Shown piece by piece: positions 6,115 through 12,736 of a stretch of DNA of 12,736 nucleotides (positions are counted from its first letter, which is position 1; each line of letters opens with the position of its first letter). Origin of the DNA: Caulobacteraceae bacterium (GTDB lineage Bacteria; Pseudomonadota; Alphaproteobacteria; Caulobacterales; Caulobacteraceae). The stretch is taken from the NCBI GenBank assembly GCA_947456005.1, contig CANGRP010000039.1:1-12736 (forward strand), in the 5' to 3' direction. The notes under the pieces are model-generated. The model saw nothing but the letters and a program-made list of their open reading frames with translations. It ran no database searches and was not told where the DNA came from. The position numbers and the translations under genes are program-made.

Positions 6115-6900
6115 ATGACCGACATTGCCCCCGACAGCGCCATCAAGCCCGCGGCCACCATCCTGCTGCTTCGCGACGCCCCGACGTTCGAGGTCCTGAT
6201 GGTCAAGCGCCATCACCAGATCGACTTCGCCTCCGGCGCCCTGGTCTTCCCGGGCGGCAAGAGCCATGAGCGTGATCACGCCGAGGCCTGGTCCCAATAC
6301 ACCCTTGGCTTTGGCGAGTTCGACGCCATCCAGCGGCCTCTTCGGATCGCGGCGATCCGGGAGGTCTTCGAGGAGGCGGGAATCCTCTTGGCCAGGACCC
6401 CCGACGGCGAGGCGTTCCGGGGTGAAGCGGCGCCGATGGACATCCGAAAGGCGGTGGACGTCGGTGACCTTCCCTTCCTCGACGTGGTCAGGGACCTGGG
6501 CGTGAAGCTGGACCTGAGCTCCCTGACGGTCTTCGCTCGTTGGATCACGCCCCCCCTGACCCCGAAACGCTTCGACACCTGGTTCTACGCCGTGAAGGCG
6601 CCAGAGGACCAGCTTGCCGCCTGTGACGGTCGCGAGACGGTCGATGCGGAATGGATTGCGCCCCGCGAGGTTCTGGATCTCGCTGAGCGGGGCGCCCGGA
6701 AGGTGATCTTCCCGACGCGTATGAATGTCCAGCTCCTGGCGGAGGCGTCGAGTGCGGAGGATTGCCTCATGCGGGCCCGGGACCGGACCCTGGTCACCGT
6801 GCTTCCCCGCATCGAGGATCGGCCAGGGGGCAAGGTCCTGACGCTTCCACCGGAGGCGGGATACGGCGAGGTGGCCGAGCCTCTGGACAGGGTGATGTAG
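6115..6900 (+). CDS. Nudix hydrolase, NUDT19/NUDT7-like (probable CoA diphosphatase type)
   Basis: A 261-residue cytoplasmic hydrolase. The Nudix box is split in the way typical of the NUDT19 group: FPGG (45-48), a long insert, then REVFEEAG (82-89), whose glutamates bind the divalent metal. The preceding HHQIDFASGALVFPGG and the following GILLAR fit this subfamily. Relatives cleave CoA or acyl-CoA to 3'-phospho-ADP and phosphopantetheine; ADP-ribose or other nucleoside diphosphates are alternatives. I took the ATG at 6115 because the product then starts just before the first beta strand (KPAATILLLRD). A longer frame from 5998 would add 39 arginine-rich residues and overlap the small ORF upstream. 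The Shine-Dalgarno signal is poor. The gene converges on the HPt gene with 27 bases between the stops. Confidence 0.85.
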   Translation: MTDIAPDSAIKPAATILLLRDAPTFEVLMVKRHHQIDFASGALVFPGGKSHERDHAEAWSQYTLGFGEFDAIQRPLRIAAIREVFEEAGILLARTPDGEAFRGEAAPMDIRKAVDVGDLPFLDVVRDLGVKLDLSSLTVFARWITPPLTPKRFDTWFYAVKAPEDQLAACDGRETVDAEWIAPREVLDLAERGARKVIFPTRMNVQLLAEASSAEDCLMRARDRTLVTVLPRIEDRPGGKVLTLPPEAGYGEVAEPLDRVM

Positions 6901-6927
6901 GCGCCTGGACGGCGGGAAGCCGGACGC

Positions 6928-7368
6928 TCAGTCTTCGGGATCGAAGGCGGCGACCTTGATTTCCAGCTCCTTCACCAGCGCCCGACCGATGGCGTCCTCG
7001 TCCGTGGTGATCTTGTTGCGGGCGGCGGCCTTGATGGCCTCCACATGAACCTCGATGAGGGGGAGGGGAGAGGTCAGGCGCTTCTCGGCGCTGCCGATCA
7101 GGCGGCAGAGGGTTCCCGAGATCTGGGAGATGATCGGATAGCCATAGGTGGCGCCCAAGCCCTTCAGGTCATGGGCGCGGTGATACAACGCCTCCATGCT
7201 GGTTTCGGAGCGTCCCTCGGCGTGGACCATCGACATGGCGGTGCTGAGCCGGGTGATCTCGGCCTGCAGCCAGTCCTCAAAGTTCACGGACATGGCCGCA
7301 AGGGCGGCCTCCGCCCGGGCCACGGCGTCATTGTCAATCCGGGGACGTTTTGAACCTGAAGCCGTCAT
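6928..7368 (-). CDS. HPt (histidine phosphotransfer) domain protein
   Basis: A 146-residue, single-domain helical protein. His66 in YHRAHDLKGLGATYG is the phosphorylatable histidine of the HPt motif HxLKG, and SQISGTLCRLI forms the next helix. Such proteins shuttle phosphoryl groups between hybrid kinase receiver domains and response regulators in the cytoplasm. No kinase or regulator is encoded nearby, so the partners are unknown. The helical layout recalls orphan HPt proteins of Caulobacter such as ShpA of the stalk phosphorelay, but I cannot claim identity. The ATG at 7368 follows GGAGCAGGA. It is the third leftward gene after DUF2336 and nadK, 75 bases downstream of nadK, and could share their transcript. 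Confidence 0.85.
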   Translation of the reverse strand: MTASGSKRPRIDNDAVARAEAALAAMSVNFEDWLQAEITRLSTAMSMVHAEGRSETSMEALYHRAHDLKGLGATYGYPIISQISGTLCRLIGSAEKRLTSPLPLIEVHVEAIKAAARNKITTDEDAIGRALVKELEIKVAAFDPED

Positions 7369-7443
7369 GGCGAGTCCTGCTCCACCTGAGAGTTCCGACT
7401 TGCACGAGCTTAGCCTGGCGCAGTTAACGACCCGTGCAACTGC

Positions 7444-8229
7444 TCAGACGGAAAACTGTTCTGCCAGCACCCTTTCCTGGAGACCGCGCCCGGCGTCGAA
7501 CAACATGGTCATGGAGACCTCCCGATCCTCGGTCACATGCACCTCGACAACGTCACGGACCTCAAAGTTATCCGCCACGGCGCTGACCGGCCGCTTGTCG
7601 GCTTCGAGCACCTGGAAGCAGACCCGGGCGGCGTGCGGCAGAAGGGCCCCGCGCCATCGCCGCGGCCGGAAGGCGCTGATGGGGGTGAGGGCGAGGACCC
7701 TCGCCTCCAGTGGGATGATCGGCCCGTGGGCCGACAGATTGTAGGCTGTCGAGCCCGCTGGCGTGGCGACGAGTGCGCCGTCACAGGACAGCTCGGCCAG
7801 ACGCACCTTGCCGTCAATCAGGATGCGCAGCTTGGCGGTCTGGCGGGTCTGCCGGAGGAGGGACACCTCGTTGATGGCCATGGCGGTGAACCGATGTCCC
7901 GCGGCGTCCACCGCCGTCATGGTCAGCGGATGAATCTCCGCTCGCTCGGCGACAGCGATCCGTCCGGCGAGGTCGTCCGCCTCGAAGTCGTTCATCAGGA
8001 AGCCGACCGAACCCCGGTTCATCCCGTAGATCGGGATACGTCGCGCCAGGGGCAGGTGAAGAACCTCCAGCATGAAGCCGTCACCGCCGAGAGCCACAAT
8101 GACGTCCGCGTCCTCCGGAGGGACATCACCGTAGGCGGCGGCCAGCCGTTCACGGGCTTCCATCGCTTCCGGACGATCGCTGCTCAAGAATGTCAGCCTC
8201 GGCCGCGCGGGCGGGGACGAAGAGGTCAA
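7444..8229 (-). CDS. nadK: NAD kinase
   Basis: A 261-residue cytoplasmic enzyme that phosphorylates NAD to NADP with ATP or polyphosphate. GGDG (48-51) is the ATP/polyphosphate site, and NRGSVGFL (71-78), INE (119-121) and DGALVATPAGSTAYNLSAHG (150-169) are the NAD-binding signatures. The VPPEDADVIVALGGDGFML stretch is typical of the short alphaproteobacterial form. The start is a TTG at 8229. TGAGG, overlapping the stop codon of the upstream DUF2336 gene, lies ten bases before it, and the two genes are only 12 bases apart, so they are probably one operon with translational coupling. A start at the internal Met23 would remove the first beta strand and is unlikely. Confidence 0.95.
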   Translation of the reverse strand: MTSSSPPARPRLTFLSSDRPEAMEARERLAAAYGDVPPEDADVIVALGGDGFMLEVLHLPLARRIPIYGMNRGSVGFLMNDFEADDLAGRIAVAERAEIHPLTMTAVDAAGHRFTAMAINEVSLLRQTRQTAKLRILIDGKVRLAELSCDGALVATPAGSTAYNLSAHGPIIPLEARVLALTPISAFRPRRWRGALLPHAARVCFQVLEADKRPVSAVADNFEVRDVVEVHVTEDREVSMTMLFDAGRGLQERVLAEQFSV

Positions 8230-8241
8230 TGGACTGATGCC

Positions 8242-9372
8242 TCAGCTTTCCGACGTGGCTTTCCGGAAGAGGGTCGCCGCTGATTTCGGATTGGTCTGGG
8301 CAAAGGCCTGGTAGGCCCGCCTGTCGCCCTCATCGCCACCGCCGGGCAGGCCCTTGTTGTTCTCGCGCACGAGCGCCAGCAGGGTGGGGAAGACCGTGCG
8401 GTCGACGCCGACGGAAGCGCAGGCAAGGGCCAGGGATTCGGCGGATGTCCCGTCCACCGCCTTGCGGACGGCAGGGGGCTCGAAGCGACCCAGTGCAGCG
8501 AGCGCGGCCACGAAGAGGGACACGCGCTTCTCCTTCAGGGCCTTGATAAGGTAGCCCGGACGCAGTTGCCCAGACATGTCGAGCTTGGCGACGAGCTGGC
8601 GGTCCCGCCGTTCCTCCTCGCTCTCCTCGGGCTGCAACGTCTTTAGCTTGGGTCCGCCGTCCTTGGCCTGCCGTACCGAGGCGGACACGGCGGCGTCCAG
8701 GGCCTTGGTGTTCAGCTCGAAGCGGGTGGCGAGAGACTTCTGGAGCGCCGCTCCGACCCAGGCGTAGAGATAGCCCGCCAGCTCGTCGTTCAGGCGGGGG
8801 TGCTCGGCCAGGGGCGTCCGCAGGCTGGCGATCTCTTCGGCCTTCTGGACGAGATCGTAAAGATGATCCTCGGAGACCTGCGCGGCCTCATTCCCAGCGA
8901 GGGCGGTCATGACCTCAGGCCGGCCCGCACTCAGGATGGCCTCCACCACCTTGGGGCTGATGCCCGGGCGGCGGGCCACTTCGATCTGATGCTCGAGGGT
9001 CGCCTCGACGAGCAGCCGAATCAGGTCGGGATCCTCCAGGATCGGGCTTCGGGCGATGATCGGACGGGCGATCTCGATGTCGTCGAACGCCAGGATGTTG
9101 ATCAGGGCGGAAGGGGCCCAGTCCGCCGATGCGATGTTCTCGGCCAGCCTGAGGCGGATGTCGTACTCCGCCTGGAACACCAGATCGAAGAAGACCTGGG
9201 ACAGCAGGGCCTGCACCCGCGGCGTGCGGAGGTCGTCGGCGCTTTGATAGCACATGTCCACGAGCCGAACGAGCAAGCGCTCGCGATCCGCAGTGTTGCG
9301 GCTCTTGGCGAGGGCCATGATCTCGTCCACCCTGTCGCCCAAGAAGCCTCCTCCGAGGTCGTCCAAATGCAC
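8242..9372 (-). CDS. DUF2336 domain protein (copy B)
   Basis: A 376-residue helical protein of the same uncharacterised HEAT-like family as 4887-5921. The shared part runs through ILAFDDIEIARPIIARSP, EHQIEVARRPGISPKVVEAI and GRPEVMTALAGNEAAQ. A charged middle (ESEEERRDRQ) and a C-terminal domain (LDMSGQLRPGYLIKALKEKR onward) follow, as in longer DUF2336 proteins. There is no signal peptide or membrane helix. The longest frame begins at a GTG (9372) without a good Shine-Dalgarno. A TTG at 9342, residue 11, is preceded by GGAGGAGG (9347-9354) and may be the true start. It leads the leftward group DUF2336-nadK-HPt and is divergent from glpK. Function is unknown; the neighbours hint at redox or phosphorelay signalling. 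Confidence 0.82.
   Translation of the reverse strand: MHLDDLGGGFLGDRVDEIMALAKSRNTADRERLLVRLVDMCYQSADDLRTPRVQALLSQVFFDLVFQAEYDIRLRLAENIASADWAPSALINILAFDDIEIARPIIARSPILEDPDLIRLLVEATLEHQIEVARRPGISPKVVEAILSAGRPEVMTALAGNEAAQVSEDHLYDLVQKAEEIASLRTPLAEHPRLNDELAGYLYAWVGAALQKSLATRFELNTKALDAAVSASVRQAKDGGPKLKTLQPEESEEERRDRQLVAKLDMSGQLRPGYLIKALKEKRVSLFVAALAALGRFEPPAVRKAVDGTSAESLALACASVGVDRTVFPTLLALVRENNKGLPGGGDEGDRRAYQAFAQTNPKSAATLFRKATSES
9347..9354 (-). promoter_or_regulatory. Strong Shine-Dalgarno inside the 5' end of DUF2336 copy B
   Basis: On the minus strand this reads GGAGGAGG, four bases (seven from the first GGAGG) before an in-frame TTG at 9342. It is the best ribosome binding site near this start and suggests the protein begins at 9342, not 9372. 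Confidence 0.4.
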
Positions 9373-9457
9373 CCATCAGCGGAGTTGTCGTCCACTGCAA
9401 CGGGGCGGCTCCTGCCGCTGCCGTCGTCAACCTATAGAGTAACTTGAACTGAAAGTT
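9373..9457. promoter_or_regulatory. Divergent promoter region of DUF2336 copy B and glpK
   Basis: TATAGA at 9433-9438 is a possible -10 for glpK, but the -35 (TCCTGC or so) is poor. Two small inverted repeats overlap here: AACTT/AAGTT (9441-9457) and TCAAC/GTTGA (9427-9431 and 9455-9459). They could be an operator, for example for a glycerol regulator, but this is only a guess from position. Confidence 0.25.
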
Positions 9458-9462
9458 GAGGG
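9458..9462 (+). promoter_or_regulatory. Ribosome binding site that decides the glpK start
   Basis: GAGGG stands five bases before the TTG at 9468. The in-frame TTG at 9456 would overlap this site and has none of its own. Confidence 0.5.
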
Positions 9463-9467
9463 ATGTC

Positions 9468-10967
9468 TTGCCTTCCGTGTTTCTCCTGAGCCTGGACCAG
9501 GGCACGACTTCGACACGCGCCATCCTTTTCGACGGCCGGGGCGTCGAGGTGGCCAGCCTTGGAGAGCCCCTTGCGCAGCACTATCCGGGGGATGGCGAGG
9601 TCGAACACGACGCCCACGAGATCTTCTCGGCCTCGGTGAAGGTGCTGAGGGGCGTGCTCGGGCGCGCCGGTGTCAGCCCGTCGCAGGTGGCCGCGATCGG
9701 GATCACCAACCAGCGCGAGACGGTCGTCGTCTGGGATCGGCGGACCGGCGAGCCGGTGGGACGGGCGCTTGTCTGGCAGGACCGCCGGACAGCCCCCGAG
9801 TGCGAGGCGCTCCGGGCCCAGGGTGTCGAGACCGGGGTGACGGCGCTGACCGGCCTCTTGCTGGACCCTTATTTTTCCGCCACCAAGCTGGCCTGGATCC
9901 TCGACAGCCAGCCGGGCCTGCGGGCTCGGGCGGAGGCCGGCGAATTGCTGGCCGGGACCATGGACACCTGGGTGATCTGGAAGCTGACCGGTGGGGCGGT
10001 GCACGCCACGGACGCCACCAACGCCTCCCGGACCCTGCTCTTCGACATCCACGCCCAGGACTGGTCCGATGAGCTCCTGGGCCTCTTCCGGGTGCCGCGC
10101 GCCCTCCTGCCGAGGGTGATGGACTGCGCCGACGACTATGGAAGCACCCTCCCTGAACTGCTGGGCGGCGCCATCGCGATCCGGGGCGTCGCAGGGGACC
10201 AGCAGGCGGCCCTGATGGGCCAGGGCTGCATCCGCCCGGGTGAGATGAAGGCCACCTACGGGACAGGATGCTTCCTGCTTCTCAACACCGGCGAGATGGC
10301 GGCGCGGTCTTCCGCCCGCCTCCTGACGACGGTGGCGGCCCGACTTGAGGGCAGGTCGACCTACGCCCTTGAGGGTTCGATCTTTGTGGCGGGAGCCGCC
10401 CTGCAATGGGTGAACGAGGGGCTTGGGGTCCCCGGAGGAGGCGCCGAGGTCGAGGCCCTGGCCCGCCGGGCCCGACCTGGCCACGGCGTGACCCTGGTCC
10501 CTGCCTTCACCGGCCTTGGGGCGCCCTGGTGGGACCCTGACGCCCGCGCAGGCCTCCTCGGCATGACACGGGACACAGGCCTTCCCGAGATCGCCGACGC
10601 CGCCTTCGAAGCCGCGGCCTTCCAGACCCGCGACCTGATCGAGGCCATGCGGCTGGATGCGCCCGAAGCCTTTGGCCCAGATGCTGAACTCCGGGTCGAC
10701 GGAGGCATGTCGCGCTCGGCCTGGTTCTGCCAGAAGCTCGCCGACAGGACCCGGATGCCGGTGGGCCGCGCCGCCTACGAGGAAACCACCGCCCTGGGCG
10801 CCGCCCTCTTTGCTGGGCTGGGCTGCGGGTTGTTTGCGACCGCGGCTGACGCGGCCTCGGCTCGCCCGCAGACCACCCGGCTCGCGCCGCAGGGGGCGGC
10901 GGGTTCGGCGGACAACGCCTACGCCGCCTGGCTTCGCTCGGTTTCCCGCATTCGGTCCGACGGCTAG
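9468..10967 (+). CDS. glpK: Glycerol kinase
   Basis: A 499-residue cytoplasmic kinase making sn-glycerol 3-phosphate from glycerol and ATP. The N-terminal LSLDQGTTSTRAILFD binds phosphate. All glycerol ligands of the E. coli enzyme are present at almost the same numbers: Arg83 and Glu84 in NQRE, Trp103, Tyr135 in DPYFS, and Asp244 in AGDQQAAL (Asp245 in E. coli). KATYGTGCF and VDGGMSRSAWFCQ complete the ATPase fold. The start is TTG at 9468, chosen for the GAGGG before it and because the numbering then agrees with E. coli. The loop that binds fructose 1,6-bisphosphate in E. coli (GTRIP, Arg236) reads GAIA here, so that feedback inhibition may be missing. No glpF or glpD is adjacent. Confidence 0.95.
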   Translation: MPSVFLLSLDQGTTSTRAILFDGRGVEVASLGEPLAQHYPGDGEVEHDAHEIFSASVKVLRGVLGRAGVSPSQVAAIGITNQRETVVVWDRRTGEPVGRALVWQDRRTAPECEALRAQGVETGVTALTGLLLDPYFSATKLAWILDSQPGLRARAEAGELLAGTMDTWVIWKLTGGAVHATDATNASRTLLFDIHAQDWSDELLGLFRVPRALLPRVMDCADDYGSTLPELLGGAIAIRGVAGDQQAALMGQGCIRPGEMKATYGTGCFLLLNTGEMAARSSARLLTTVAARLEGRSTYALEGSIFVAGAALQWVNEGLGVPGGGAEVEALARRARPGHGVTLVPAFTGLGAPWWDPDARAGLLGMTRDTGLPEIADAAFEAAAFQTRDLIEAMRLDAPEAFGPDAELRVDGGMSRSAWFCQKLADRTRMPVGRAAYEETTALGAALFAGLGCGLFATAADAASARPQTTRLAPQGAAGSADNAYAAWLRSVSRIRSDG

Positions 10968-11044
10968 AACCTACCGCCGGCCTTGACCTTTGCCGTCGCC
11001 GGGGCGACCCTCCGCTCCTGAAGATCAGACACGGGGAGGCCGCC

Positions 11045-11815
11045 ATGGCGGACGGTTCGGTTGCGGGCATTGTCTCGCTCAAGGGCAAGGTAAGCGAAGA
11101 GGAATGGCAGGCCCGGGTGGACCTGGCGGCCCTGTACCGCCTCGCGGCCCTGCACGGGTGGGACGACATGATCTACACCCACATCTCGGCCCGGATTCCG
11201 GGGCCAGAGCACCACTTCCTGATCAATCCCTACGGAATGCTGTTCGACGAGATCACGGCGTCGTCCCTGGTCCGCATCGACGTGGATGGCAACATCCTCC
11301 AGGAGACGCCCTACTTCATCAATCCGGCGGGGTTCACCATCCACTCGGCGGTGCACATGAACCGCGAGGACGCCCATTTCGTCATGCACCTGCACTCGGA
11401 CCAGGGTGCGGCGGTGTCGTCCCAGAAGGAGGGGCTCCTGCCCCTGTCCCAGCATTCGCTGATCTGCCTCCCGCACCTCGCCTATCATGACTACGAGGGC
11501 ATCGCCCTGAACCTCGACGAGCGCGAGCGCCTGGTCGCGGATTTGGGCGACAAGAGCCTGATGCTGTTGCGCAACCACGGCACCCTGGCCCTGGGCGAGA
11601 GCGCGGCGGAGTGCTGGAACGGCATGTTCTTCCTGGAGCGCGCCTGCAAGCAGCAGGTGATGGCCCTGTCCTGTGGCCGCGAGAACGTCCTGATCGCCCC
11701 CGAGGCGGCCCAGGAGGAGGTGCGCCGGCAGGTGGGGCGCGGCATTGGCGGAAAGTTGGGCTGGCCCGGATGCCTGCGCAAGCTCGACCGCGAGATGCCG
11801 GGCTACGACGCCTGA
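11045..11815 (+). CDS. Class II aldolase/adducin family protein lacking the catalytic glutamate
   Basis: A 256-residue cytoplasmic protein with the fuculose-phosphate aldolase fold. The zinc ligands are all there: His115 and His117 in VMHLHSDQG and His178 in RNHGTL. The glutamate that acts as base in FucA (Glu73, in SSEWRFH) aligns with Gly96 in NPAGFTIH, anchored by the shared His at 100, so a standard retro-aldol reaction is unlikely. It belongs to the adducin-like branch whose members often accompany catabolic genes but have few known reactions. GGGGAGG (11033-11039), five bases before the ATG, gives a clear start. It lies 77 bases after glpK on the same strand, and joint transcription is possible. 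Decarboxylase, epimerase or binding functions cannot be told apart from sequence. Confidence 0.85.
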   Translation: MADGSVAGIVSLKGKVSEEEWQARVDLAALYRLAALHGWDDMIYTHISARIPGPEHHFLINPYGMLFDEITASSLVRIDVDGNILQETPYFINPAGFTIHSAVHMNREDAHFVMHLHSDQGAAVSSQKEGLLPLSQHSLICLPHLAYHDYEGIALNLDERERLVADLGDKSLMLLRNHGTLALGESAAECWNGMFFLERACKQQVMALSCGRENVLIAPEAAQEEVRRQVGRGIGGKLGWPGCLRKLDREMPGYDA

Positions 11816-11970
11816 CGGGCGGGTGGCTTTAGCGGATCGACCAGACCTCGGTCGCCTTGGCTGTTGAAGCCCCGTCCGGGGTGGACGCCGGTGGAGCGGC
11901 GGCTTAGGAAGCGGCCGTAATGTCTGAATGACGCCTCAGGACGGGTCTGGGCTTCGGAGTTTTTGAGACC
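11816..11970. other. Intergenic region before the efflux adaptor gene
   Basis: There is no coding frame. A small hairpin CCCC/GGGG (11870-11881, loop GTCC) could help end the upstream transcript, but no T-run follows. No clear promoter for the adaptor gene was recognised. GGAG at 11956-11959 is its likely ribosome binding site. Confidence 0.3.
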
Positions 11971-12736
11971 GTGCTGAGACGGCATTACTTCCTCGCCATT
12001 GCGCTTGGCCTGATCCTGCTGATGCTGACGGCGGGCGGGTTCAAGTTCCTGTCCGACAGGCGGCCTGCCCAGGATGGCCCCCCGGGGGCCTCCGGGGCGG
12101 CGGGTGGCGCAGCGCTGGGCCGAGCTTCGCGCGGCGGTCCAAGGGGGGATGTGCCCCAGGTCGCCCTCGTCAGCCCGATCACCCGCACCTTTACCGACCG
12201 GCTCGAGCTTCTCGGCGTCGCCAAGGGGCGCCAGTCGGTGACCCTGTCCGCGGCGACCACTCAGTTGGTCAGCCGGGTCTTGTTCACCTCAGGCCAGAGG
12301 GTCGCCAAGGGGCAGGTCCTTGTAGAGCTCAAGACCAACGAGCAGGACGCCGCCCTCGCCCAGGCCCGCGCCCGGGAGGTCCAGGCCCGCCGGGCCTATG
12401 AGCGCTGGCGGACCCTCGGCCAGCAGGGCTATGCCTCTGTCGCGGCCGTGGACCAGTATGAAGCCGCCTGGAAGACCGCCGTCGCCGACGTGGGCGCCGC
12501 CGAGGCCCGGCTGGGCGACCGCGTCATCCGGGCGCCCTTCGCCGGCGTGGTCGGCCTGTCTGATATCGCGCCGGGCGCGATCATCAACCCCGGGGCCGCC
12601 ATTGTGACCCTGGATGACCTTTCGGCGGTCCGGGTCGATTTCCAGGTTCCGGATCGCTTCCTGGCCTCGGTGAAGGAAGGCCAGGCCCTGACCGCCAGGG
12701 TCGACGCCTGGCCGGACGCGGTTTTAGATCGGAAGA
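11971..12736 (+). CDS. RND efflux periplasmic adaptor (HlyD/MFP family), 3' end missing
   Basis: The frame opens at a GTG (11971), eleven bases after GGAG, and is still open at the right edge, giving about 251 native residues. Basic residues and one hydrophobic helix (YFLAIALGLILLMLTAGG, about 6-23) anchor or export the protein at the inner membrane. A linker rich in Gly/Ala/Pro follows, then the beta-barrel/lipoyl half (VTLSAATTQLVSRVLFTSGQ, RVAKGQVLVEL), a helical hairpin (AALAQARAREVQARRAYERW) and the second lipoyl half (IRAPFAGVVGLSDIAPGAII). VDAWPDAV starts the next strand pair. Such adaptors join an RND pump to an outer-membrane channel; the pump gene would follow. The last 11 bases look like sequencing adapter, so LDRK at the end is not native and the true frame breaks after 12725. 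Confidence 0.88.
   Translation, partial: MLRRHYFLAIALGLILLMLTAGGFKFLSDRRPAQDGPPGASGAAGGAALGRASRGGPRGDVPQVALVSPITRTFTDRLELLGVAKGRQSVTLSAATTQLVSRVLFTSGQRVAKGQVLVELKTNEQDAALAQARAREVQARRAYERWRTLGQQGYASVAAVDQYEAAWKTAVADVGAAEARLGDRVIRAPFAGVVGLSDIAPGAIINPGAAIVTLDDLSAVRVDFQVPDRFLASVKEGQALTARVDAWPDAVLDRK
12726..12736 (+). other. Sequencing adapter remnant at the contig end
   Basis: AGATCGGAAGA is identical to the first 11 bases of the Illumina TruSeq adapter (AGATCGGAAGAGC) and sits exactly at the end. The preceding bases code for WPDAV and then TT, where related adaptors have Phe-Glu-Gly; the protein match stops where the adapter begins. Confidence 0.85.

Noticed and set aside
9432..10484. 350-codon minus-strand frame opposite glpK
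   Set aside because: Low-complexity composition with no motifs; glpK residues are intact on the plus strand.

Overview
This is a GC-rich stretch from an alphaproteobacterium, most likely of the order Caulobacterales (Caulobacter, Phenylobacterium or Brevundimonas type). The pointers are the high GC, two DUF2336 proteins, an orphan HPt phosphotransfer protein, an alphaproteobacterial NAD kinase, and CtrA-like boxes (TTAACCAT and TTAA-N7-TTAA variants) ahead of one gene. The right edge ends in 11 bases identical to the start of the Illumina TruSeq adapter, so it is probably a contig end with untrimmed adapter.

Left edge (1-414): the first 64 bases, read on the minus strand, are the first 21 codons of a type II (probably II-C) cas9, with a good ribosome binding site and the RuvC-I motif FGIDLGIASCGWAVL. 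The next 350 bases hold no convincing protein gene. They contain a row of hairpins on the plus strand behind a TTGACC box, laid out as expected for a divergently transcribed tracrRNA. This is the most interesting part of the window, but the array and the rest of the cas operon lie outside it.

415-4779: thiO (glycine oxidase family) overlaps an acyl-CoA dehydrogenase by 14 bases. A lytic transglycosylase behind two CtrA-like boxes follows, then a convergent CaiB/BaiF-type CoA-transferase. The dehydrogenase and CoA-transferase point to acyl-CoA metabolism.

4887-9372: a DUF2336 protein, a possible 45-codon gene and a NUDT19-like Nudix hydrolase run rightward. Facing them is a leftward cluster of a second DUF2336 protein, nadK and an HPt protein. 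The two DUF2336 proteins thus bracket NAD(P)/nucleotide and phosphorelay genes.

9468-12736: glpK (glycerol kinase) diverges from the second DUF2336 gene. After it come a class II aldolase/adducin-family protein that keeps its zinc ligands but lacks the catalytic glutamate, and the N-terminal two thirds of an RND efflux periplasmic adaptor cut by the contig end. No tRNA, rRNA, insertion sequence or CRISPR array was seen.
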